A DNA stretch of 64,000 nt from Alcanivorax sp. DSM 26293 (GTDB lineage Bacteria > Pseudomonadota > Gammaproteobacteria > Pseudomonadales > Alcanivoracaceae), in the NCBI RefSeq assembly GCF_900107995.1, contig NZ_FNUM01000001.1, forward strand, positions 507,695 to 571,694, read 5' to 3'. Made by a program: the position numbers and the translations under genes. Positions 9,555 to 18,102 of this stretch are shown here, piece by piece. Numbering within the stretch: position 1 is the stretch's first letter; each line of letters begins with the position of its first letter. The notes under the pieces were generated by a model that saw only the letters and a program-made list of their open reading frames with translations, had not been told where the DNA came from and did no database searches.

Positions 9555-9589
9555 GCGTCACCCAGCGTCACGCCGCGGCACAGAAACGC

Positions 9590-10312
9590 TCAGGCCGCGC
9601 CGATTTCCTTGACGAACAAATAGCCCTTGGAGCGCACCGTCTTGATACGCTTGGGGTTTTCCGGGTCGTCCCCCACCTTGGGACGAATCCGGGAAATGCG
9701 CACATCAATCGAGCGGTCCTGCCCGTCGTACTGAATACCGCGCAGCTTCTCGAAAATGGTTTCCCGGGACAGCACCGTGCCCGCATTGGACGCCAGCAAC
9801 CAGAGCAGGTCGTATTCCGCACTGGTCAGATCCACGGATTCCCCGGCCAGGGTCACTTCCCGGGCGGAGTTATCGATCACCAGGGCACCAAATTCCAGCC
9901 GGGCCGGTGAGCTGTCCCGTTCGCTGTCGGTTTCCACCCGGCGCAGCAGGGCGCGGATACGTGCCAGCAACACCCGGGGTTTCACCGGTTTGGCCACATA
10001 GTCATCGGCCCCCATCTCCAGGCCCAGTACCTGATCCATATCATCGGTGCGGGCGGTGAGCATGAGAATGGGATTCTTGTAGGCGCTGCGAACCTCGCGG
10101 CAGACGGTCAGACCGTCGGCTCCGGGCAACATCAGATCCAGGACCACCAGATCCGGTTGCTCGGCACGAATGCGACGGATAGCTTCTTCGCCATCACTGA
10201 CTACCGTCACATTGAGACCATTGGTTTGCAGATATTCACAGGTAAGATCGGCAAGTCTTTCGTCGTCTTCCACGATCATGATGGCTGGCGGGTTATCCTG
10301 CACCGTTGTCAT
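9590..10312 (-). CDS. OmpR-family response regulator, RstA-like
   Basis: This 240-residue transcription factor has a receiver domain with acidic pocket EDD (15-17), phospho-acceptor D59 (VVLDLMLPG) and switch lysine in ADDYVAKPVKPRVL. The last of these is a strong RstA-like phrase. A winged-helix DNA-binding domain follows (about 135-235, ending IKTVRSKGYLFV). ATG 10312 was chosen over the upstream GTG 10333 because AAGGACGGG lies at correct distance before it. It is cotranscribed with the kinase, regulator first, and diverges from nrdA across a 645-base region. Confidence 0.88.
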   Translation of the reverse strand: MTTVQDNPPAIMIVEDDERLADLTCEYLQTNGLNVTVVSDGEEAIRRIRAEQPDLVVLDLMLPGADGLTVCREVRSAYKNPILMLTARTDDMDQVLGLEMGADDYVAKPVKPRVLLARIRALLRRVETDSERDSSPARLEFGALVIDNSAREVTLAGESVDLTSAEYDLLWLLASNAGTVLSRETIFEKLRGIQYDGQDRSIDVRISRIRPKVGDDPENPKRIKTVRSKGYLFVKEIGAA

Positions 10313-10494
10313 CCCGTCCTTATCCTTTTTCACTTCGTATCATTATTGTCGTTGGTACACAGAGCCCAAGGCGGCAAACTGTAACAAACGTATCCCTATC
10401 AGGTGTTTATACGCATAGACACTGTCCACGGCAACCTTACTGATACCAAAGGTACATTGAAGCTGCTTCACGGTGTACTTTTTTCCGTTGACAA

Positions 10495-10510
10495 ACACAA
10501 TATCTAGTAC
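10495..10510. promoter_or_regulatory. Candidate NrdR-like box 1
   Basis: ACACAATATCTAGTAC matches the left half of the NrdR consensus (ACAC, then WATAT) well but the right half poorly. It lies just after a TTGACA hexamer. The usual partner box about 30 bases away is not evident. Confidence 0.35.
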
Positions 10511-10561
10511 CGCCCTGCCCCGCAAAAGTGCAACCCAAATGCACCCACAGTGGTCCACAAC

Positions 10562-10570
10562 TTATCCACA
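10562..10570 (+). promoter_or_regulatory. Perfect DnaA box upstream of nrdAB
   Basis: TTATCCACA is the exact high-affinity DnaA consensus. In E. coli, DnaA binds boxes at the nrdAB promoter and affects its expression, so the site suggests a link between replication initiation and dNTP supply here. A related GTGGTCCACA lies just before it. Confidence 0.6.
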
Positions 10571-10773
10571 AAATTTCCCCAGGCGAAGTGCTTGCAAATC
10601 CATAGACACAACTATAACTTGTACTGAAGTCGGGCGGCGACCCCAACATATTGGGTTTTTGTAAAATCGCTACCACCCCAGGATAACCGCATCCAGCGTA
10701 CCGAAAAATACAGCCACATCAGCCATTTAGAGCTTTTCTGGCGACCAGGGGCAAGTACATCGTCATGGACAAG

Positions 10774-10789
10774 ACACAAGATATAGTGG
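10774..10789. promoter_or_regulatory. Candidate NrdR-like box 2
   Basis: ACACAAGATATAGTGG is a 16-base imperfect dyad of the NrdR type, 168 bases before the nrdA... leader end and after the DnaA box. It is unpaired and so weak evidence. Confidence 0.35.
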
Positions 10790-10957
10790 TCCACACCCAA
10801 ATCAGACCACCAGGCACCACCCAACACGGATTTTACTGCGCCACGGCCTGACCGCTGTGGCGTTTTGCGTGGTGTGCCCTACGCGGCATCAGACCACGCC
10901 GGCACCACCACACAAACCGACAACAGGCAGAACAGCACAAACAACGGAGAGCGCACC

Positions 10958-13840
10958 ATGCAGACGGATATGAGCCAAAACCCCAACCAGACCGGCTCCC
11001 CGGCAAGCGGCGAGAGCGACCAGGACCAGTCCATCGCCAGCACCGCCCCCGGTCAGCTGCGCGTTATCAAGCGCAACGGCAAAGTGGTGGGCTACGATGA
11101 CGACAAGATCACCGTGGCCATCAGCAAGGCGTTTCTGGCGGTAGAGGGCGGCACGGCAGCCGCCTCTTCCCGTATCCATGAAACCGTGGCGCGCCTCACC
11201 GAGCAGGTCACTGCCACCTTCAAGCGTCGCATGCCCTCCGGTGGCACCATCCACATCGAGGAAATCCAGGACCAGGTAGAACTGGCCCTGATGCGTAACG
11301 GTGAGCAGAAAGTGGCCCGCGATTACGTGCTGTACCGTGAGCGCCAGGCGGCCAAGCGTGCCGAGCAAAATCACAACCTGCCCGAACCCACCCACCAGGT
11401 GGACATGACCGTCACCATGGAAGACGGCAGCAAGGCTCCCCTGGACATGGCGCGCCTGGAACATCTGATCCGTTCTGCCTGCTCCGGCCTGGACGATGTG
11501 AGCGCCGACAAGATCATCACCGAAACGGTGAAAAACCTGTACGACGGAGTCTCCATTCATGACGTGAACACCTCCATGGTGATCACCGCCCGCACCATGA
11601 TCGAAGTGGAGCCCAACTACTCCCAGGTCACCGCTCGCCTGCTGATGGACAAGATCCGCGCCGAAGCCCTGCAGTATCTGGGCGTGGCCGAGCGTGCCAG
11701 CCACGAGGAAATGAACGCCCTGTACAGCGATGCCCTCAAGGCCTACATCACCAAAGGTATCGAACTGGAGCTGCTGTCTCCGGTACTGGGCGAATTCGAC
11801 CTGGAAAAGCTGGGCGCCGCCATCAATGGTGATCGTGATCTGCAGTTCTCCTACCTGGGCCTGCAGACCCTGTATGACCGCTACTTCATCCATCACAACG
11901 ACACCCGCATCGAGCTGCCGCAGTGCTTTTTCATGCGTGTGGCCATGGGCCTGGCCGTGGAAGAGGACAACCGGGAAGAACGCGCCATCGAGTTCTACAA
12001 CCTGCTGTCCAGCTTCGACTACATGAGCTCCACGCCGACCCTGTTCAACGCCGGCACCCTGCGCCCGCAGCTGTCCAGCTGCTACCTGACCACCGTGCCT
12101 GATGATCTGCACGGCATTTACGGCGCCATCCAGGACAACGCCATGCTGTCCAAGTTTGCCGGCGGCCTGGGTAACGACTGGACGCCGGTACGTGCACTGG
12201 GCGCCTATATCAAGGGCACCAACGGCCGCTCCCAGGGCGTGGTACCGTTCCTGAAAGTGGTCAACGATACTGCCGTGGCCGTGAACCAGGGTGGCAAGCG
12301 CAAAGGCGCGGTCTGTGCCTACCTGGAAACCTGGCACCTGGATATCGAGGAATTCCTGGAGCTGCGCAAGAACACCGGTGACGACCGCCGTCGTACCCAC
12401 GACATGAACAGCGCCAACTGGATTCCCGACCTGTTCATGAAGCGCGTCATCAACGAGGAAGACTGGACCCTGTTCAGCCCCAACGATGCCCCGGACCTGC
12501 ACGACCTGTACGGCGAAGCCTTCGAAAAGGCCTACCTGGCCTATGAAGAGAAAACCCGTAACGGTGAAATGAAGCTGTTCAAGCGGGTTCCCGCCATCAA
12601 CCTGTGGCGCAAGATGCTGTCCATGCTGTTCGAGACAGGTCACCCCTGGTTCACCTTCAAGGATCCGTGCAACCTGCGCAGCCCGCAGCAGCACGTGGGT
12701 GTGGTGCACTCCTCCAACCTGTGCACCGAGATCACCCTGAACACCAACAAGGAAGAAATCGCCGTGTGCAACCTGGGTTCCGTGAACCTGGCCCAGCACG
12801 TGGACGCGAATGGTCTCGACACCGACAAACTGCAGCGCACCATTAATACCGCCGTGCGCATGCTCGACAACGTGATCGACATCAACTACTACAGCGTGCC
12901 CCAGGCCGAGCGTTCCAACATGAAGCACCGCCCGGTGGGTCTGGGCATCATGGGCTTCCAGGACGCGCTCTATAAGCAGGGCATCAGCTACGCCTCCGAA
13001 GGCGCCGTGCAGTTTGCCGACAACTCCATGGAAGCAGTGAGCTACTACGCCATCCAGGCCTCCGCCAAACTGGCCGAAGAACGCGGTGCCTACCAGACCT
13101 TCGAAGGATCCCTGTGGAGCCAGGGCGTACTGCCCATCGACTCCATCGACATCCTGGTCAAGCAGCGTGGCGAAGACTACTGCAAGGTGGATCGCAGCCA
13201 GACCCTGGATTGGAACAGCGTGCGCGAGATGGCGAAGAAAGGCATGCGTAACTCCAACGTGATGGCCATCGCCCCCACCGCCACCATCGCCAACATCACC
13301 GGTGTTTCACAGTCCATTGAGCCGACTTATCAGAACCTGTACGTGAAATCGAACCTGTCCGGCGAATTCACCGTGGTGAACCCCTACCTGGTCAACGCCC
13401 TGAAAGAGCGTGGCCTGTGGGATAACGTGATGGTCAATGATCTGAAGTACTACGACGGTTCCGTGCAACCCATCGAGCGCATGCCGGCGGACCTGAAAGA
13501 ACAGTTCCGTACTGCCTTCGAAGTGGAGCCGCGCTGGTTGGTGGAAGCCGCCAGCCGTCGCCAGAAGTGGATTGATCAGGCCCAGTCACTGAACCTGTAC
13601 ATTGCCGAAGCCAACGGCAAGAAACTGGACGTGACCTACAAGATGGCCTGGTTGCTGGGTCTGAAGACCACCTACTACCTGCGCGCCATCGGTGCCACCC
13701 AGACGGAAAAATCCACCATCAATGATGGCAAGCTCAACCGGGTCTCCTCCAAGGTGGAAGAGACCGCCGAGTTTGGCCAGGCCGCCGATGTACCACAGGC
13801 CTGCTCCATTGATGACCCGGATTGCGAGGCTTGCCAGTAA
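10958..13840 (+). CDS. nrdA: Ribonucleoside-diphosphate reductase alpha subunit, class Ia (NrdA)
   Basis: The 960-residue catalytic subunit reduces ribonucleoside diphosphates with a radical supplied by NrdB. Two ATP-cone-like regions are visible at the N-terminus (RVIKRNGKVVGYDDDKI, then the region from about residue 150), as in the Pseudomonas enzyme. Active-site cysteines lie in QLSSCYLT and NLCTEI. The C-terminal tail ends CSIDDPDCEACQ with the redox-relay cysteines. The frame opens at 10865, but ATG 10958 has a good GGAGA site. nrdB follows after 154 bases holding a repeat dyad. Confidence 0.95.
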   Translation: MQTDMSQNPNQTGSPASGESDQDQSIASTAPGQLRVIKRNGKVVGYDDDKITVAISKAFLAVEGGTAAASSRIHETVARLTEQVTATFKRRMPSGGTIHIEEIQDQVELALMRNGEQKVARDYVLYRERQAAKRAEQNHNLPEPTHQVDMTVTMEDGSKAPLDMARLEHLIRSACSGLDDVSADKIITETVKNLYDGVSIHDVNTSMVITARTMIEVEPNYSQVTARLLMDKIRAEALQYLGVAERASHEEMNALYSDALKAYITKGIELELLSPVLGEFDLEKLGAAINGDRDLQFSYLGLQTLYDRYFIHHNDTRIELPQCFFMRVAMGLAVEEDNREERAIEFYNLLSSFDYMSSTPTLFNAGTLRPQLSSCYLTTVPDDLHGIYGAIQDNAMLSKFAGGLGNDWTPVRALGAYIKGTNGRSQGVVPFLKVVNDTAVAVNQGGKRKGAVCAYLETWHLDIEEFLELRKNTGDDRRRTHDMNSANWIPDLFMKRVINEEDWTLFSPNDAPDLHDLYGEAFEKAYLAYEEKTRNGEMKLFKRVPAINLWRKMLSMLFETGHPWFTFKDPCNLRSPQQHVGVVHSSNLCTEITLNTNKEEIAVCNLGSVNLAQHVDANGLDTDKLQRTINTAVRMLDNVIDINYYSVPQAERSNMKHRPVGLGIMGFQDALYKQGISYASEGAVQFADNSMEAVSYYAIQASAKLAEERGAYQTFEGSLWSQGVLPIDSIDILVKQRGEDYCKVDRSQTLDWNSVREMAKKGMRNSNVMAIAPTATIANITGVSQSIEPTYQNLYVKSNLSGEFTVVNPYLVNALKERGLWDNVMVNDLKYYDGSVQPIERMPADLKEQFRTAFEVEPRWLVEAASRRQKWIDQAQSLNLYIAEANGKKLDVTYKMAWLLGLKTTYYLRAIGATQTEKSTINDGKLNRVSSKVEETAEFGQAADVPQACSIDDPDCEACQ

Positions 13841-13853
13841 GCGCTGCCGGAAA

Positions 13854-13931
13854 TGGGTCGGACGTCCGGAATCGGACGTCTGACGACAAAAGATAAATGC
13901 GTCCGACGTCAGACTTCTGACGTCCGACCCA
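13854..13931. repeat. GTCGGACGTC palindromic repeat between nrdA and nrdB
   Basis: The outer arms TGGGTCGGACGTC (13854-13866) and GACGTCCGACCCA (13919-13931) pair perfectly. Further inverted CGGACGTCTGAC and GTCCGACGTCAGAC lie inside. The same words occur in the gap between the acetolactate synthase and aldehyde dehydrogenase genes (19801-19823). Confidence 0.75.
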
Positions 13932-13994
13932 CCAAAGAATACGCAAGCGGTGATCAACACCACCAAACTTGTAAGCACGGAATGGAGAGAGCAC

Positions 13995-15284
13995 ATGCTG
14001 AACTGGGACGAATTTAATGCGCAAGAGACGCCTGTCGCCAAACAACAGCCCAAAGCCCCAACGCCGCCGCAACCTGAGACGGTATCTGACCAAGCGGCAC
14101 CTCAAGCTCAAACATCGGCAGCGGGAAGTGCGCCGATTACTGGAGGAGCCGATGAGCAGCGACAAGGACGAACAGAACGAGCCACCACAGACGCCGTAGC
14201 CCGCGCCCGCGATACCGTGGCGAAAATGGATATCAGCGAAGGGGTTGCCGAGCTGGAAGGCACCGCCGGTCGTGTGGAAGTGGACGACAAGCGCATGATC
14301 AACTGCCGCGCCGACCTGAATCAGCTGGTACCGTTCAAGTACGACTGGGCCTGGCAGAAATACCTGGATGGCTGTGCCAACCACTGGATGCCCCAGGAAG
14401 TGAACATGAACGCCGACCTGGCGTTGTGGAAAAAGGCCGACGGTCTCACCGACGACGAGCGTCGCATCGTCAAGCGTAACCTGGGTTTCTTCTCCACCGC
14501 CGATTCCCTGGTCGCCAACAACCTGGTGCTGGCCATCTACCGCCTGATCACCAACCCGGAGTGCCGTCAGTACATCCTGCGTCAGTCCTTTGAAGAGGCG
14601 ATTCATACCCACGCCTACCAGTACTGCATTGAATCCCTGGGCATGGACGAAGGCGAAATCTTCAACATGTATCAGGAGATTCCCTCAGTGGCCAAGAAGG
14701 CCCAGTGGGGTATCCAGTACACCCGCGATCTGTCCGATCCGGAATTCACCACCGGCACCGTGGAAACCGACAAGGCACTGCTGGAAAACCTGATCGCCTT
14801 CTACTGCGTACTGGAAGGCATCTTCTTCTACTGCGGCTTCACCCAGATCCTGTCCATGGGTCGCCGTAACAAGATGACCGGCGTGGCCGAGCAGTTCCAG
14901 TACATCCTGCGTGACGAATCCATGCACGTGAACTTCGGCGTGGACGTGATCAACCAGATCAAACTGGAAAACCCGCACCTGTGGGATTCCCAGATGCGCG
15001 ACAAGGCCACCCAGATGATCCTGGAAGGCACCGAGCTGGAAATCCAGTATGCCCGCGACACCATGCCCCGCGGTGTGCTCGGCATGAACGCCGCCATGAT
15101 GGAAGAGTACCTGCAGTTCATCGCCAACCGTCGCCTGGTCCAGCTGGGCCTGCCGGAGCAGTTCAAAGGCGTGAACAACCCCTTCCCGTGGATGAGCGAA
15201 ATCATGGACCTGCGCAAGGAGAAGAACTTCTTCGAAACGCGGGTGACCGAGTATCAGGTCGGCGGTGCGCTGAGCTGGGATTAA
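13995..15284 (+). CDS. nrdB: Ribonucleoside-diphosphate reductase beta subunit (NrdB)
   Basis: The 429-residue ferritin-like radical subunit holds the metal site that makes the tyrosyl radical. [10 protein letters not shown] (199-208) supplies ligands E201 and H204 and the likely radical tyrosine Y208, by analogy with E. coli E115, H118, Y122. [10 protein letters not shown] supplies the later E and H ligands. The first 75 or so residues are proline-, glutamine- and alanine-rich and look disordered. ATG 13995 follows a GGAGAG site and gives a normal start; the frame opens at 13950. The gene ends just before a strong terminator. Confidence 0.95.
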   Translation: MLNWDEFNAQETPVAKQQPKAPTPPQPETVSDQAAPQAQTSAAGSAPITGGADEQRQGRTERATTDAVARARDTVAKMDISEGVAELEGTAGRVEVDDKRMINCRADLNQLVPFKYDWAWQKYLDGCANHWMPQEVNMNADLALWKKADGLTDDERRIVKRNLGFFSTADSLVANNLVLAIYRLITNPECRQYILRQSFEEAIHTHAYQYCIESLGMDEGEIFNMYQEIPSVAKKAQWGIQYTRDLSDPEFTTGTVETDKALLENLIAFYCVLEGIFFYCGFTQILSMGRRNKMTGVAEQFQYILRDESMHVNFGVDVINQIKLENPHLWDSQMRDKATQMILEGTELEIQYARDTMPRGVLGMNAAMMEEYLQFIANRRLVQLGLPEQFKGVNNPFPWMSEIMDLRKEKNFFETRVTEYQVGGALSWD

Positions 15285-15304
15285 ATTCCACAAAAGCTGC
15301 AACA

Positions 15305-15331
15305 AAAAAGGGCGCTTCGGCGCCCTTTTTT
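15305..15331 (+). terminator. Intrinsic terminator after nrdB
   Basis: The stem GGGCGC/GCGCCC with a TTCG loop is flanked by a run of A before and six T after, so it may work in both directions. Confidence 0.9.
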
Positions 15332-15570
15332 ATGCGCGCAACAGGTGACAAACTTTTCAGCATCACCGACCTTGGCGACGGCACCGGCGGCACCACAACC
15401 GGCCAGCAGGACTGAGCCGTTAACGAAAGGACAATGACCACCTGTCCTGAGTGGCGAAACTTTCACCAACCCCGGAGATTTCCCGTTTGTTTTGTGCCGG
15501 CATCGTTGGCAACATGGAGTAGAGCCTGAACAGGGCAACACAGGCTCATCCCAACTGCAGGAGGCTTCGC

Positions 15571-15783
15571 ATGAGCGATTACGACGACAGAGATGATTAC
15601 CAGCAAGAAGCCGAAGACCTGTTGGAAACGATTGAACAGGTAGAAGAAACCCTGACAGTCATGTCCAAGGTGGTCGGGCAGCTGAAAGAACAGGTGGCCT
15701 CACACCTGGACCCGTACACGGTTGAAATGAGCGCCGAGGAATTCCTGGAACAGTGCGAGAACCTGGAAGGGACCTGGCACTAG
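15571..15783 (+). CDS. Small acidic coiled-coil protein of unknown function
   Basis: The 70-residue product is strongly acidic, with D/E-rich ends and a middle of heptad-like leucine, isoleucine and valine spacing (about residues 16-47) that predicts a coiled coil. It has no signal sequence or membrane segment, so it is probably cytosolic. It has a textbook AGGAGG ribosome site (15559-15564) seven bases before ATG, which supports it as a real gene. It lies alone after the nrdB terminator and is convergent with the amidohydrolase. I do not recognise the family. Confidence 0.7.
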   Translation: MSDYDDRDDYQQEAEDLLETIEQVEETLTVMSKVVGQLKEQVASHLDPYTVEMSAEEFLEQCENLEGTWH

Positions 15784-15827
15784 TTCCACTCAGCCTGAAG
15801 TGACAGGGGCCGCATCGATGACCCCCA

Positions 15828-16094
15828 TGAGCCTAATCACTCTCTCTACGCCACTGAGTTGTCGCTGAAAATGCCGCCAGGCAAGGCGCGAGTCGCAGGG
15901 TTTGGTGGACCAAATTCAAGACTCGCAACACAGCATGGCGGCATTTTCAGCACAACCCGAAGGGCCGGGGCTATTTTTCCTCCAGCCCGCGTTACCGTCT
16001 GTTCATGTAGGCAAACTACACATCACAATCGGCGCCACGAGCTGGAGAAAAAATCGCCTCCGGCTCAGCGGCGTAGAGAGAGTGATTAGGCTCA
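15828..16094. repeat. MITE-like palindromic element, 267 bp
   Basis: Terminal inverted repeats of 31 bases (15828-15858 and 16064-16094, one mismatch) start TGAGCCTAATCAC. Inside is a second stem, GCTGAAAATGCCGCCA (15864-15879) with its exact complement at 15936-15951. This encloses GCGAGTC/GACTCGC and a TTTGG/CCAAA loop. A third imperfect inverted pair is at about 15965/16040. There is no coding capacity and no clean target duplication. It fills the whole gap between two convergent genes. Confidence 0.7.
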
Positions 16095-16099
16095 CACCC

Positions 16100-17809
16100 C
16101 TACTCCGCGATCCTTTCCGGATAACGGCGTACCCCATCCACCCAGGTTCCTCGCACCTGGATAGACGACCAGTCACCGATAAATTCCCGCGGATCCCGAT
16201 CCAGCCAGACCAGGTCCGCGCGCATGCCGGTACGCAATTGCCCGACCCGATCGTCCACACCCAACTGCCTGGCGGCATCCACGGTCACTGCCTGCAGAGC
16301 CCGTTCCACGGAAATCGCCTGCTGCGGCCCCAGCAAGTCGCCGGAGGCGGTGCGCCGCTCGACCGCATTCCAGACCAGCTGCAACGGTTGAAACGGCACC
16401 ACCGGTGAGTCCGCGTGCAGGGTAAAACGCAGCCCCTGCTGGGCGGCTTCCGCCAGCGGGCTGATCCGGGAAGCCCGCTCCGGCCCCAGGAAAAGATCCC
16501 GGTGGCGATCGCCCCAGTAGTACACATGGTTATTGAAAAACGACGGAATTACATCCAGCGCCTGCATGCGGGCCAACTGGTCCCGGGTGGCCATCTGTGC
16601 ATGAATCAACACCGGCTGCACTGCCACTTCCGGGCACTGCTGACGCGCTTGCGCCACCGCGTCCAGGCTCATGGTAATGGCCGCATCGCCATTGGCATGG
16701 ATCGCGGTCTGCCTGCCGGCACAGTGGAACTGCACCACCTGCCGGGCAAGCTGCTTTGGAGACTGATTGGGAAAGCCCAGGTATTCCGGCGGATGATCGT
16801 CGGGCACCCTGTAATAGGGTTCCTCCAGAAAACCGGTATAGCCCTGCAGGGAGCCATCGCTGACCAGCTTCACCGGCCCCAGATGCACCCGCTCACCCTC
16901 CGGCAAGGCCCATTGACCATTCTTTCGAGCCTGCTCGGCAGCTGCATCCGGCCAGACACTCAACCGCAGCGGAATCAGCCCGAATCGCAACGCCGGTACC
17001 AGCGCCTTGATGGTGGTGGTGTCAGCCAGGCCGTTTTGGGCAAAAGTCACCCCCCGTGACAGGTACAGCCGCGAAGCCCGTCGCATGACCCGGTAGCCGT
17101 CCATAGCCGACAACTTCATGATGTTGGCTCGCACCGGATTGAAGGCCGTCTCCGCCAGCAGGCCATTGAGGCGGCCGTCGCCGTCGCGACCATAATAACC
17201 ACCGGGTGGATCCTGTACGTTCTCGCTGATGGACATGGCTTTCAGGGCAGCCGAATTCACCACCCCCAGATGGCCGGAGATATGCATCACCATGATCGGT
17301 CGGGTTTCGCTAACCGTATCCAGTTCTGCCCGGGTGGGATAACGCTGATCTTTCACCGTGGTATCGTCGAACCCGTAGGCCAGCAGCGCCCCGTCAAGAC
17401 GTCGCTGAGACAGGGTGCGCAGCCGTTCCAGCAGGGTGGAGATACTGTCCAGGTCACCAATCGGCGGACTGTTGGCATCCACCGCCACCGCCGACAACCC
17501 TTCGCCCGGGAAATGGCCGTGGGCCTCGATAAAGCCGGGCATCAGCACCCCGCCTTGCAAATCGACCACACGCACATCGCGACTGACCTGATCACGCAAG
17601 GTATCACTGGCGCCAAGGGCAACAATCTCACCGCGCTTGACCAACATGGCATCCGCACGGGGATTGCCCGGGTCCATGGTCAGGATGGTACCGTTGGTGA
17701 ACAGCTGCACAGGCGGCGGCGGCGGATTGAACCAGCGATGCACTCCCGCCACGGCCACCACCAGCAGCGCAAGCAGGGACAACGCACAGATAATCCAGAC
17801 TTTTTTCAT
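16100..17809 (-). CDS. Exported or membrane-anchored amidohydrolase, YtcJ-like
   Basis: This 569-residue protein has an N-terminal hydrophobic helix (about 4-25) that exports or anchors it. A composite metal-dependent amidohydrolase fold of the YtcJ type (amidohydrolase 3) follows. Metal-site phrases are GFIEAHGHFPG early, IHANGDAAI in the middle and FTLHADSPV late. The substrate is unknown; relatives act on amides and cyclic imides. ATG 17809 has an AAGGAG site, and the longer frame to 17872 adds nothing conserved. It diverges from the acetolactate synthase gene and stands alone. Confidence 0.85.
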   Translation of the reverse strand: MKKVWIICALSLLALLVVAVAGVHRWFNPPPPPVQLFTNGTILTMDPGNPRADAMLVKRGEIVALGASDTLRDQVSRDVRVVDLQGGVLMPGFIEAHGHFPGEGLSAVAVDANSPPIGDLDSISTLLERLRTLSQRRLDGALLAYGFDDTTVKDQRYPTRAELDTVSETRPIMVMHISGHLGVVNSAALKAMSISENVQDPPGGYYGRDGDGRLNGLLAETAFNPVRANIMKLSAMDGYRVMRRASRLYLSRGVTFAQNGLADTTTIKALVPALRFGLIPLRLSVWPDAAAEQARKNGQWALPEGERVHLGPVKLVSDGSLQGYTGFLEEPYYRVPDDHPPEYLGFPNQSPKQLARQVVQFHCAGRQTAIHANGDAAITMSLDAVAQARQQCPEVAVQPVLIHAQMATRDQLARMQALDVIPSFFNNHVYYWGDRHRDLFLGPERASRISPLAEAAQQGLRFTLHADSPVVPFQPLQLVWNAVERRTASGDLLGPQQAISVERALQAVTVDAARQLGVDDRVGQLRTGMRADLVWLDRDPREFIGDWSSIQVRGTWVDGVRRYPERIAE

Positions 17810-18102
17810 AGTGATCGCTCCTTTGCGCTGACTCTGCCGTGAGCTGACGGCAGCCTCAAGCGCAAATATCACATTTGTTAATGAAACAGATCAGATTACC
17901 GCATACCTGTTCCGGGCCCGGGCGCGCTATAGTGAAGCTCGCCACGTAGCTGGCGCACTAATTTAAGGCACTTTTCCTGCACCAGCATGAGGAAAATGCG
18001 GCACCATCCTTGCATTAACCGCGGTGAATTTTGACAGCCACGCATCGTGGACTCCCGCTGAGAATCGAAATCCATAGCGGGATCAACTGGAGACAACGCA
18101 CC
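17810..18102. other. Divergent promoter region, amidohydrolase / acetolactate synthase
   Basis: Nearly 300 bases without a gene. Visible structure is a TATAGT hexamer near 17930, a stem TTTTCCT/AGGAAAA (17972-17978/17990-17996), and a dyad CCACG-cat-CGTGG (18038-18050) just after TTGACA, 53 bases before the synthase start. The dyad could be an operator. Confidence 0.4.

Larger units (their letters stand above)
10313..10957. other. Long divergent regulatory region between rstA-like and nrdA
   Basis: No gene was found in 645 bases. The region is AT-rich relative to its surroundings and holds a TTGACA (10488-10493), a DnaA box (10562-10570) and three imperfect ACAC...GTG-type dyads (10495, 10606, 10774). 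It must carry the promoters of both flanking operons. Confidence 0.6.

Noticed and set aside
10437-10676. Small frames in the rstA-nrdA gap
   Set aside because: They have no ribosome site, odd composition and cover the DnaA and NrdR-like sites; the region reads as regulatory.
10889-12928. A 679-residue open frame antisense to nrdA, and similar long antisense frames at 153-1448, 19883-21343, 41076-42815 and 60903-62789
   Set aside because: They lie on the opposite strand of well-identified genes, have His/Gly/Gln-rich compositions typical of complements of GC-biased codons, and lack ribosome sites and family motifs.
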